A stretch of 13,026 bases of DNA from Candidatus Puniceispirillum sp. (GTDB lineage: Bacteria; Pseudomonadota; Alphaproteobacteria; Puniceispirillales; Puniceispirillaceae), in assembly GCA_016780525.1 (NCBI GenBank), contig JADHLR010000034.1, positions 1 to 13,026 on the forward strand, read 5' to 3'. The first letter of the stretch is position 1; each line of letters starts with the position of its first letter. Below the pieces are notes generated by a model, which ran no database searches, was not told the DNA's origin, and worked only from the letters and a program-made list of their open reading frames with translations. Of this stretch, positions 6,424 through 13,026 are shown piece by piece. A program made the translations under genes and the position numbers.

Positions 6424-7784
6424 CAAAGTCCGCTAAAACCCCCGGGGTGGTGCGCCAGCAAATCGCCAGTCTATCGCCAAGCCAGCGCAACATCCTGTTA
6501 TTTGCCGGCATGGGATTACTGCTGATCATTGTCGGGATTGTGCAGAGCTGGAATGTCGCTTTCTCGATTCTGAACATGTGTCTGATTTCCGCGATTATGG
6601 CGCTGGGCGTGAATATTCAGTGGGGCTATGCCGGGCTGTTCAATGTCGGCATTATGGGGTTTGCGGCGCTTGGCGGTTTGGCAGCTGTGGTGGTTTCGAT
6701 GCCGCCGGTTGAAGCCGCCTGGGCGGCTGGTGGGCTGGGTGTTGTTGCCGGTCTGGCGATTGGCATAGTTACGCTGCTTGTCAGCATGCTGATATGGCGG
6801 CGCGGCCAAGGCTGGGGGCGCTGGCGCTATGCGGTGACTGGCGGTGTTGTCGTTGCTGGCTATGTGCTGATGCGGATGTTGATTGATCCGTCGACGATGG
6901 CGATTGAGGCGGTTGATTCGGCGCGTACAGGCTATCTTGGCGGGCTTGGTCTGCCGATTATGCTGTCTTGGGTTGTTGGCGGATTATTTGCCGCTGCTGC
7001 GGCATGGGTTGTTGGCAAAATTTCGCTTGGTCTGCGGGCTGATTATCTGGCGATTGCCACACTCGGCATTTCCGAAATCATCATTTATGTGTTGAAATTC
7101 GAAGACTGGCTGTCGCGCGGTGTGAAAAATGTGAATGGGTTGCCGCGGCCGGTTCCCTATGAAGTTGATTTGCAGAATAACAGCTGGTTTGTCGCGCTTG
7201 CAGAGGATATGAACCTGCCGCTGGTGGATGCGTCATCATTGGTGGTGAAGATATGTTATGCGCTGCTGTTCACGGTGGTGTTGCTGGCTATTTTGTGGCT
7301 GTCGGAAACCGCCTTGCGCTCGCCATGGGGACGGATGATGCGGGCCATCCGCGATAATGAAACAGCGGCCAATGCCATGGGCAAGAATGTGACCAGACAA
7401 CATCTGTTGGTGTTTGTGCTGGGCTCGGCGGTGATTGGCATTGCCGGTGCCATGCTGGTGACGCTTGATGGGCAATTTACCCCGACAAGCTATCAGCCCC
7501 TGCGTTTTACTTTTTTGATCTGGGTGATGGTGATTGCTGGCGGGTCGGGTAACAATTGGGGGGCGGTGCTGGGTGGATTTCTGATCTGGTTTTTCTGGAT
7601 TGAGGCAGAACCGATCGGGCTGTGGTTTATCGATGTGCTGACATCCGGATTGCCGCCGGGCCATTGGCTGCGCCTGCATTTGCTGGAAAGTGCGGCGCAT
7701 ACAAGGTTAATGACAATGGGTGTCATTCTGTTGCTTGTGCTGCGGTTTTCACCGCGTGGTTTGATCCCGGAAGCGCGCCGTTAA
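6420..7784 (+). CDS. livM: Branched-chain amino acid type ABC transporter permease LivM
   Basis: This 454-residue membrane permease pairs with LivH. Family hallmarks are ALGVNIQWGYAGLFNVGIMGF near the N-terminus, LRADYLAIATLGISEI, the coupling loop MRAIRDNETAANAMGKN, and AGGSGNNWGAVLGG near the C-terminus, followed by the terminal LRFSPRGLIPE. It is longer than many LivM proteins because of an extra hydrophobic stretch of roughly 100 residues between the first conserved block and the LRADYLAIATLG block. That stretch includes a basic loop (WRRGQGWGRWR) and additional membrane-spanning segments. Translation is coupled to livH through an ATGA overlap, with GGGAAG (6409-6414) five bases upstream of the ATG. 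No terminator is visible after the stop. Confidence 0.93.
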   Translation: MTKSAKTPGVVRQQIASLSPSQRNILLFAGMGLLLIIVGIVQSWNVAFSILNMCLISAIMALGVNIQWGYAGLFNVGIMGFAALGGLAAVVVSMPPVEAAWAAGGLGVVAGLAIGIVTLLVSMLIWRRGQGWGRWRYAVTGGVVVAGYVLMRMLIDPSTMAIEAVDSARTGYLGGLGLPIMLSWVVGGLFAAAAAWVVGKISLGLRADYLAIATLGISEIIIYVLKFEDWLSRGVKNVNGLPRPVPYEVDLQNNSWFVALAEDMNLPLVDASSLVVKICYALLFTVVLLAILWLSETALRSPWGRMMRAIRDNETAANAMGKNVTRQHLLVFVLGSAVIGIAGAMLVTLDGQFTPTSYQPLRFTFLIWVMVIAGGSGNNWGAVLGGFLIWFFWIEAEPIGLWFIDVLTSGLPPGHWLRLHLLESAAHTRLMTMGVILLLVLRFSPRGLIPEARR

Positions 7785-7884
7785 GCCGCTAACCCGCCGC
7801 AATCATCCTGTGAAAAACCGTTGCTTTTTCCCAACGACTTGCCCTACACATGAAGGACTGTTTTGCTTCCCTGACGAGACCAGC

Positions 7885-9075
7885 ATGTTAGAAAAATTTC
7901 AGCCTGCCAAAGCCGACCCGATTCTGGGGCTTGGCAAATTATATCAAGCCGATCCGCGTGACGGTAAAATTGACCTTGGCGTTGGTGTGTATAAAGACGC
8001 CAGCGGCAACACGCCGATTGTGCGTGCGGTGAAACAGGCCGAAGTGATGCTGCACGCGTCGCAGACCTCAAAAACCTATGTGGCACTGGCCGGATCAGAG
8101 CTGTTTCGTGATGAGATGCGCAAATTGGTGCTTGGCGATGCGGTTGCCGTCGAACGGGTGGCAACTTTGCAAACGCCGGGCGGCACCGGCGCCATCCGGC
8201 AGGTGTTTGAAACTATGAAAAAACTGAACCCGGATGGCACCATCTGGATCAGCGATCCGAGCTGGCCGTCACATATGGCGATGGCCACACATATGGGGTT
8301 TAAGACCCGTGGCTATCCGTATTTTGACGCCGCCACAAAGATGGTTGATACAGCGGCAATGATGCAGTCATTTGAAGATCTGCAAGCGGGTGATCTGTTG
8401 CTGTTGCATGGCTGTTGTCACAACCCGACAGGCGCCAATCTGGATATGGAAACATGGCGCGCGATCACTGATCTGGTGATTGAAAAAGGCGTCGTGCCGT
8501 TTGTCGATATTGCCTATCAGGGATTTGGCGATGGTTTGGATGAGGATGCAGCGCCATTGCGCTATATGGCGTCAAAGGTGCCCGAAATGTGCATCGCCGC
8601 ATCCTGCTCGAAAAATTTTGGACTATATCGTGACCGGGTCGGGGTGGCGATGATGATTGCGAAAGACGCACAGACAGCCGAAATTGCCCAGGGTAATCTG
8701 GCGATATTAAACCGGCTGAATTATTCGTTTGCACCGGATCATGGCGCGGCTGTTGTTGGGTTGATATTATCAACGCCTGAATTGCGTGCTGACTGGCTCG
8801 ATGAATTGACCGAAATGCGTCATACCATGCTGAAAACCCGAACCGATCTGGCGGATGCGCTGCGCCAGCAATGCAACTCCGATGATTTTGATTTCATCGC
8901 GCATCACCGCGGTATGTTCTCGCGGCTCGGGCTGAGCCCGCAGCAGGTTGATGCGTTGCGCGATGAGCATGCGATGTATGTCGTTGGAGATAGCCGTATC
9001 AATATAGCCGGTTTGTCTGGCGGACGGCATCAGCCATTCGCCGCCGCCGTTGCGCAGGTCATTGGCCTGTCGTGA
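7885..9075 (+). CDS. Class I-alpha aminotransferase (aromatic/aspartate aminotransferase, TyrB/AspC type)
   Basis: This 396-residue cytosolic PLP enzyme exchanges the amino group of aspartate or aromatic (possibly other) amino acids with 2-oxoglutarate. Residues align along their whole length with E. coli AspC/TyrB: ADPILGLGKLY, IDLGVGVYKD, QTPGGTGAIR, SDPSWPSH, HGCCHNPTG (175-183, cofactor-contacting Asn180), DIAYQGFGDG, and SCSKNFGLYRDRVG, where Lys243 forms the Schiff base. The C-terminal SRINIAGLS carries the carboxylate-binding Arg. ATG 7885 gives exactly the family N-terminus and length (396 aa in E. coli AspC); an in-frame GTG at 7810 would add 25 unrelated residues. The ribosome site is weak (GACGAG). 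AspC and TyrB cannot be told apart by eye, so no symbol is given. It opens the second co-directional block, about 100 nt after livM. Confidence 0.92.
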   Translation: MLEKFQPAKADPILGLGKLYQADPRDGKIDLGVGVYKDASGNTPIVRAVKQAEVMLHASQTSKTYVALAGSELFRDEMRKLVLGDAVAVERVATLQTPGGTGAIRQVFETMKKLNPDGTIWISDPSWPSHMAMATHMGFKTRGYPYFDAATKMVDTAAMMQSFEDLQAGDLLLLHGCCHNPTGANLDMETWRAITDLVIEKGVVPFVDIAYQGFGDGLDEDAAPLRYMASKVPEMCIAASCSKNFGLYRDRVGVAMMIAKDAQTAEIAQGNLAILNRLNYSFAPDHGAAVVGLILSTPELRADWLDELTEMRHTMLKTRTDLADALRQQCNSDDFDFIAHHRGMFSRLGLSPQQVDALRDEHAMYVVGDSRINIAGLSGGRHQPFAAAVAQVIGLS

Positions 9076-9083
9076 TAAGCTGG

Positions 9084-9130
9084 AGCTGGTCGTAACCAGC
9101 TGGGGTCAGCCTCTTGTCGGTTTGCCGACA
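9084..9130 (+). other. Two tandem tetraloop hairpins between the aminotransferase and the ThDP enzyme
   Basis: The first hairpin has a 7-bp perfect stem (9084-9090 with 9095-9101, AGCTGGT/ACCAGCT) around the loop CGTA. The second has a 6-bp perfect stem (9115-9120 with 9125-9130, TGTCGG/CCGACA) around TTTG. Neither is followed by a T-run, so termination is unlikely. They may be RNA processing or stability elements, or a regulator site. The structures are seen; their roles are inferred. Confidence 0.4.
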
Positions 9131-9170
9131 GCGTAGCATTCCCGAATATGTCAGCTAGATGAGGGGTCAG

Positions 9171-10838
9171 ATGACGCAGCAACAGGCAACAGGTGGAAGC
9201 CTGTTAATGGATTGTTTGATTGGTCTTGGTGCCTATAAGGGGTTTGGCGTGCCCGGCGAATCCTATCTGGCGGTGCTGGATGCGATGTATGACCGGGCGG
9301 ATAAATTCGAGCTGATTTTGTGCCGGCATGAGGGCGGCGCTGCCTATATGGCCGAGGCGTGGGGCAAGCTGACCGGCACGCCCGGCATCTGTTTTGTGAC
9401 ACGTGGGCCGGGTGCCACAAATGCCTCGATTGGCATCCATACAGCCATGCAGAATTCATCACCAATGCTGGTATTTGTCGGGCAGGTTGGCACCGATATG
9501 CGCGGCCGTGAGGCTTTTCAGGAAATCGATTACACGCATTATTTCGGCAAAGTTGCGAAATGGGTGTGTGAGATTGATGACGCCGATCGCATTCCCGAAC
9601 TGATAGCACGGGCATGGACAACCGCGCTCAGCGGGCGACCCGGCCCGGTGATTGTCGCGCTGCCGGAAAACATGTTGCGGGCGGCGAGCGCGCGCCCACC
9701 ATGCGGGCCGGTAAAGGTGCCGGAACCGGCGCTGTCATCTGCGCAAATAACGCAATTGCAGGACTATCTGTGCGCCGCGCAGCGGCCGGTGGTTCTCTAT
9801 GGTGGCAGTGGCTGGACAGCGACTGCTGCGCGCCAGCTCGAAACCTTTGCGGCGGCCAATGATGTGCCGCTTGTTGCGGCGTTCAGATATCATGATATTT
9901 GTGATAATCACCATCCCTGCTTTGTTGGTGACGCTGGTGTGGGCATGCTTGGCTATATCAAAACCCTGCTGCGCGACGCTGACATGATTGTTGCCCTAAA
10001 CATCCGGTTTGGGGAAATGACCACTGACGGTTATGATTTGTTTGATCTGCCGAAAATGGCGGCGACGCTGATCCATAGCAATGTATCAGATGCCGAGCTT
10101 GGCAAAATCTATATCGCTGATCTGCCGTTGCAGGCTGGCCCGAACGCTATGGCCGAGGCGTTGGCGGGGATTAGGCTTGCGCAGAATGCCGACCGGAAAG
10201 CTTGGTGCGGTGCGGCGAAAGCTGCCTATGACGACAGTTTTACCGTCGCTGCACAGCCCGGCGCGCTTGATATGGGGGCGGTACTGGCGCATCTGCGCGA
10301 TGTGCTGCCGGATGATGCCATCGTCACCAATGGGGCTGGCAATTTTGCCACATGGCCAAGCAAATTCATTAAATATAACAAAGATATGCGGCTTTTAGCG
10401 CCGCAAAGTGGCGCAATGGGCTATGGGCTGCCAGCGGCATTGGCGGCAAAGGCCCATGATGCTGACAGATTTGTCTTATGTTTCGCCGGTGATGGTGATT
10501 TTCAGATGAATTGCGCCGAACTTGGCACCGGCATGCAGGCTGGTTTATACCCGATTGTGCTGATTGTGAATAATGGCAGCTATGGCACCATCCGTATGCA
10601 TCAGGAACGAAACTACCCGCACCGGGTGTCGGGAACCGAGCTACAGAACCCGGATTTTGCCGGGCTTGCCAGATCCTACGGGTTTTATGGCGAAACGGTC
10701 GAGACAACCGATCAGTTCGCCGCTGCGTTTGAGCGGGCGATGCAGTCGAAAACGGGTGCTGTCCTTAATTTAATTGTGGCAACCGAGGCGATAACACCGC
10801 GGTTGAGCATTGATGATTTGCGTAACGCCGGCGCCTAG
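9171..10838 (+). CDS. Thiamine diphosphate-dependent enzyme, acetolactate-synthase-like
   Basis: This 555-residue enzyme has the three-domain order of the ALS/pyruvate oxidase family. The N-terminal pyrimidine-binding domain carries catalytic RHEGG (Glu54), VTRGPGATNASIGIHTA and EAFQEIDYTHYFGK. The central domain has RPVVLYGGSGW and LIHSNVSDAELGK. The C-terminal ThDP/Mg domain has GDGDFQMN (GDG 440-442) and NN 467-468. It most likely acts on a 2-oxo acid by decarboxylation or C-C ligation. The ALS motif R-Q-W-Q is here RMHQ (475-478), lacking the Trp that gives acetolactate synthases their 2-oxobutyrate preference, so canonical branched-chain biosynthesis is doubtful. No ALS small subunit gene is nearby. 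The start is ATG 9171, with GAGGGG upstream at 9161-9166; an ATG at 9159 lies before that site. The true substrate is unknown. Confidence 0.88.
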   Translation: MTQQQATGGSLLMDCLIGLGAYKGFGVPGESYLAVLDAMYDRADKFELILCRHEGGAAYMAEAWGKLTGTPGICFVTRGPGATNASIGIHTAMQNSSPMLVFVGQVGTDMRGREAFQEIDYTHYFGKVAKWVCEIDDADRIPELIARAWTTALSGRPGPVIVALPENMLRAASARPPCGPVKVPEPALSSAQITQLQDYLCAAQRPVVLYGGSGWTATAARQLETFAAANDVPLVAAFRYHDICDNHHPCFVGDAGVGMLGYIKTLLRDADMIVALNIRFGEMTTDGYDLFDLPKMAATLIHSNVSDAELGKIYIADLPLQAGPNAMAEALAGIRLAQNADRKAWCGAAKAAYDDSFTVAAQPGALDMGAVLAHLRDVLPDDAIVTNGAGNFATWPSKFIKYNKDMRLLAPQSGAMGYGLPAALAAKAHDADRFVLCFAGDGDFQMNCAELGTGMQAGLYPIVLIVNNGSYGTIRMHQERNYPHRVSGTELQNPDFAGLARSYGFYGETVETTDQFAAAFERAMQSKTGAVLNLIVATEAITPRLSIDDLRNAGA

Positions 10839-10883
10839 CGGCATGCGATTAAGGGCAATAAGCGCGACATGGGAGGCAGCAAA

Positions 10884-12059
10884 ATGGATTTCGATTTTGA
10901 CGCGGTAATTGACCGGGTTGGCACATATTCGTCAAAATGGGACACCATGCAGGCGAAATACGGGGTGTCGCCAGACACCGGTATCGCGATGTGGGTGGCA
11001 GATATGGATTTTCCGCCACCGCCGGCGGTAAATGAAGTTGTGCAGCAAGCCGCGCTGCATGGCGTGCATGGGTACTTTGGCGATGATACCGATTACCGGC
11101 AGGCGCTGATCGGCTGGATGCAGCGGCGGCATGACTGGCATGTTGAGCCGGACTGGATCATCAATGCACATGGGCTGTGTAATGCCATTGGTATATGCCT
11201 GCAGGCATTTAGCGCGGTTGGTGACGGGGTGATCATTTTCAGCCCGGTCTATCACGCCTTTGCCCGGATTATCAAAGCGAATGACCGTCAATTGGTTGAG
11301 TCACCGCTGGTCGAGCGTGATGGGCGCTATCATATGGATCTGGCCAAACTGGAAACAATGCTGACAGGCAATGAGAAAATTCTGCTGTTCTGTTCGCCGC
11401 ATAATCCCGGTGGCCGGGTCTGGGACAAGCAGGAGTTGGCTGAGCTTGCTGGTTTCTGTGAAAAGCATGATTTATTGCTGGTAAGTGATGAAGTGCATAA
11501 TGATCTGGTTTTTGCCCCTGCCAAACATACGGTTCTGGCAAAAGCGGTGCCGGATATCAGCCACCGTCTGGTGACGCTTGTTGCCACCACCAAAACCTTT
11601 AATCTGGCCGGAACGATGATCGGCAGCATGGTCACAGCCAACGCCGAGCTGCGGCGGAAAATTGTCAGAGTTGCCGCCGCCTATGGCACCTCATTTAACC
11701 GGCTTGGCATGATGATGACGCAAACCGCATGGCGTACCGGTGATGCGTGGTTGCAGGCGCTTTTGCTGTATTTGGCAGAAAACCGGCGTATCTTTGAAGA
11801 TGGCGTTAACCAGATTGCCGGGGTCAAAGCGATGTCGATTGATGCCACCTATCTGTGCTGGGTCAATTTTGCTGATACCGGCATGTCGAGCGACGAGTTT
11901 ATCCGGCGGGTCGAGGCGGGGGCGCAAATCGCCGCCAATCATGGCGCCACATTCGGCACCGGCGGGGCGTCGTTTTTGCGCTTTAACATCGCCTGTCGGC
12001 GGGCGCATGTTCATGATGCGGTGGCGCGGTTGCAAGACGCCTTTTCTGATCTTCAATAA
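10884..12059 (+). CDS. patB: PatB/MalY-type PLP enzyme (putative cystathionine beta-lyase / C-S lyase)
   Basis: This 391-residue fold-type I PLP enzyme is close in length to B. subtilis PatB (387). It begins FDAVIDRVGTYSSKWD and has the family hallmark MWVADMDF (36-43), then CSPHNPGGRVW (170-180, PLP-contacting Asn174), the SDEVHNDLVF segment, and TTKTFNLAG with the PLP lysine at 237. FLRFNIACRR near the end carries the substrate-carboxylate Arg. Such enzymes cleave the C-S bond of cystathionine or cysteine S-conjugates to give a thiol, pyruvate and ammonia; some act as aminotransferases, and MalY also has a regulatory role. The start at 10884 is fixed by GGGAGG (10871-10876) seven bases upstream; the in-frame ATG at 10869 overlaps that site. 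It lies 45 nt after the ThDP enzyme in the same direction. Confidence 0.88.
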   Translation: MDFDFDAVIDRVGTYSSKWDTMQAKYGVSPDTGIAMWVADMDFPPPPAVNEVVQQAALHGVHGYFGDDTDYRQALIGWMQRRHDWHVEPDWIINAHGLCNAIGICLQAFSAVGDGVIIFSPVYHAFARIIKANDRQLVESPLVERDGRYHMDLAKLETMLTGNEKILLFCSPHNPGGRVWDKQELAELAGFCEKHDLLLVSDEVHNDLVFAPAKHTVLAKAVPDISHRLVTLVATTKTFNLAGTMIGSMVTANAELRRKIVRVAAAYGTSFNRLGMMMTQTAWRTGDAWLQALLLYLAENRRIFEDGVNQIAGVKAMSIDATYLCWVNFADTGMSSDEFIRRVEAGAQIAANHGATFGTGGASFLRFNIACRRAHVHDAVARLQDAFSDLQ

Positions 12060-12102
12060 TGCCACCCATAATGCAAGTTTTTGCCCGGCCGGAGTTGAGT
12101 GA

Positions 12103-13026
12103 ATGATGTCGATGCTGACCCATATCTTTGTGCGACGTTATGCGCATCATCATGCCTTGTTGATTGTTTTTCTGTCATCGGCAATCTGGGGCGTATTGTG
12201 GGTGCCGATGCGCTATGCCGAATCCTTTGGCATCAGCGGGCTGTGGGTGGTGACCCTGTTCCATCTGTTGCCAGCCATCGCGATCTTGCCGTTTATTGCC
12301 CGCGCCTATATCGCTGACCGCCGGCATCGGCTGGTGTCACTCATTGCTGGCGGGCTGATGGGCATCGGCTTTGTGCTATACGGTCTTGGCCTTGTGGTCG
12401 CATCAGTCACCAAAACCACGGTGTTATTTTATCTCACCCCGGTATGGGCGACGTTATTTGCCTATGTGGCGCTGTCTGAACGTGTCGGGCTGGGACGCTG
12501 GCTGGCGATTGGTGGCGGGTTGCTGGGATGTTTACTGGTGATGCGTGTCAACCCGCTGTCCTTTGATTATGATAAGGCTGATCTTTTGGGGCTGGCGGCG
12601 GGTATGGCCTGGGCCTTGGGCTCGGTGGTGATTCGGCGCTTTCCAAATGCCGATTTTCTGCATATCACGTTTATGCAATATTCTGTTGGCGGGCTGTTGG
12701 CTGGCACGGCGGCCTTTGTGATGGGTGACATGTTTCCGGAAACGCATCGCTTGATTGCGGTCTTGCCAGTTGCGTTTTTGGCCTCGACGGTGGTGTTTTT
12801 GCCCTCGGTGTTATTGATTTTTCGGATTATGCAATATGTATCACCAGGGCTGGTTGGCATTTTGATGTTGTCCGAGGTACTGGTTGCGGCATTGTCATCC
12901 TGGTTGTTTTTGCAGGAGGCCTTAACCCTGTCGCAATGGGCCGGCGTGCTGGCGATTGGTGGCGGGTTGCTGGGATGTTTACTGGTGATGCGTGTCAACC
13001 CGCTGTCCTTTGATTATGATAAGGCT
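12103..13026 (+). CDS. EamA-family drug/metabolite transporter (3' end open at window edge)
   Basis: 308 codons are visible and the frame is still open at the window end. This is a DMT superfamily membrane protein with two EamA halves, the usual architecture of about 10 transmembrane segments and 300 residues. Typical elements are SSAIWGVLWVPMRY in helix 1, VLFYLTPVWATLFAYVALSE closing the first half, and LVGILMLSEVLVAALSSWLFLQEALTLSQWAGV at the end of the second. Members export amino acids or other small metabolites; the substrate here is unknown. An in-frame TGA directly precedes ATG 12103, and GGAG (12091-12094) sits eight bases upstream. Residues 134-159 and 283-308 are identical and encoded by identical DNA, so the 3' end may be an assembly artefact or a duplication. 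It follows patB by 43 nt. Confidence 0.88.
   Translation, partial: MMSMLTHIFVRRYAHHHALLIVFLSSAIWGVLWVPMRYAESFGISGLWVVTLFHLLPAIAILPFIARAYIADRRHRLVSLIAGGLMGIGFVLYGLGLVVASVTKTTVLFYLTPVWATLFAYVALSERVGLGRWLAIGGGLLGCLLVMRVNPLSFDYDKADLLGLAAGMAWALGSVVIRRFPNADFLHITFMQYSVGGLLAGTAAFVMGDMFPETHRLIAVLPVAFLASTVVFLPSVLLIFRIMQYVSPGLVGILMLSEVLVAALSSWLFLQEALTLSQWAGVLAIGGGLLGCLLVMRVNPLSFDYDKA
12501..12579 (+). repeat. 79-bp direct repeat, copy 1 (inside the EamA gene)
   Basis: This copy is identical base for base to 12948-13026. The two starts are 447 bp apart, an exact multiple of three (149 codons), so the reading frame is kept. It covers the end of the first EamA half (LAIGGGLLGCLLVMR and the following loop). 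The flanking base differs (G at 12500, T at 12947), so the left repeat boundary is sharp. Confidence 0.97.
12948..13026 (+). repeat. 79-bp direct repeat, copy 2 (runs to the window end)
   Basis: This is the second exact copy, lying at the end of the second EamA half and truncated only by the end of the window. Without this copy the transporter would be expected to stop within roughly 5-25 codons of position 12950, as EamA proteins normally end soon after the G-G-x-L-L segment. Confidence 0.97.

Noticed and set aside
7236..7700. 154-codon minus-strand open frame inside livM
   Set aside because: A His/Gln/Pro-rich translation typical of an antisense shadow; livM is unambiguous on the plus strand.
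7810..7842. Possible terminator after livM (short A/T-rich and CGTTG/CAACG inverted repeats)
   Set aside because: The stems are only 5-6 bp, partly A-T only, and no T-run follows a GC-rich stem.
7810..7884. N-terminal extension of the aminotransferase from GTG 7810
   Set aside because: The extra 25 residues do not look like the family or a convincing targeting signal; ATG 7885 gives the standard N-terminus and the exact 396-aa length.
9151..9621. 156-codon minus-strand open frame over the start of the ThDP enzyme
   Set aside because: A low-complexity, Arg/Pro/His-rich shadow with no recognisable domain, opposite a well-conserved pyrimidine-binding domain.
12099..12317. 72-codon plus-strand open frame overlapping the start of the EamA gene
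   Set aside because: It is in a different frame from the transporter, whose frame continues for 308 codons with clear EamA motifs; the short frame has no recognisable features.

Overview
The window reads as a stretch of a moderate-GC alphaproteobacterial chromosome. The basis is the gene families, the mixed GC/AT codon use, the dense co-directional packing with 1-4 nt overlaps, and a YggT-like small membrane protein next to a PrpE-type ligase. A marine SAR116-like lineage is a guess that would need a phylogeny. Every gene recognised lies on the + strand. There are no tRNAs, rRNAs, insertion sequences, phage genes or CRISPR arrays that I can see.

Layout. Bases 1-196 hold the tail of an upstream gene, a perfect hairpin and a strong intrinsic terminator. 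Next come a 116-aa YggT-like membrane protein (197-547) and a propionyl-CoA synthetase, prpE (596-2491). After a 194-nt spacer comes a complete branched-chain/hydrophobic amino acid type (HAAT) ABC importer: periplasmic binding protein (2686-3867), an internal terminator hairpin, then livG, livF, livH and livM (3924-7784), the last four coupled by 1-4 nt overlaps or immediate abutment. After a 100-nt gap comes a second co-directional block: a class I-alpha (AspC/TyrB type) aminotransferase (7885-9075), an acetolactate-synthase-like thiamine diphosphate enzyme (9171-10838), a PatB/MalY C-S lyase or aminotransferase (10884-12059), and an EamA-family drug/metabolite transporter (12103 to the window end, still open).

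How it may work together (inference). The importer brings in amino acids or similar amphipathic compounds. The aminotransferase makes the 2-oxo acids, a ThDP enzyme of unknown specificity acts on a 2-oxo acid, PatB cleaves a cysteine S-conjugate or cystathionine, and the EamA protein exports an amino acid or metabolite. PrpE would feed propionate into propionyl-CoA metabolism. No single pathway is proven by the sequence.

The most notable oddities are three. A 79-bp exact, in-frame direct repeat inside the EamA gene has its second copy ending exactly at the window edge, so it is either an assembly loop or a recent duplication of half the protein. The ThDP enzyme has His where acetolactate synthases carry a conserved Trp. 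livG has no visible ribosome binding site and sits immediately after a terminator hairpin.
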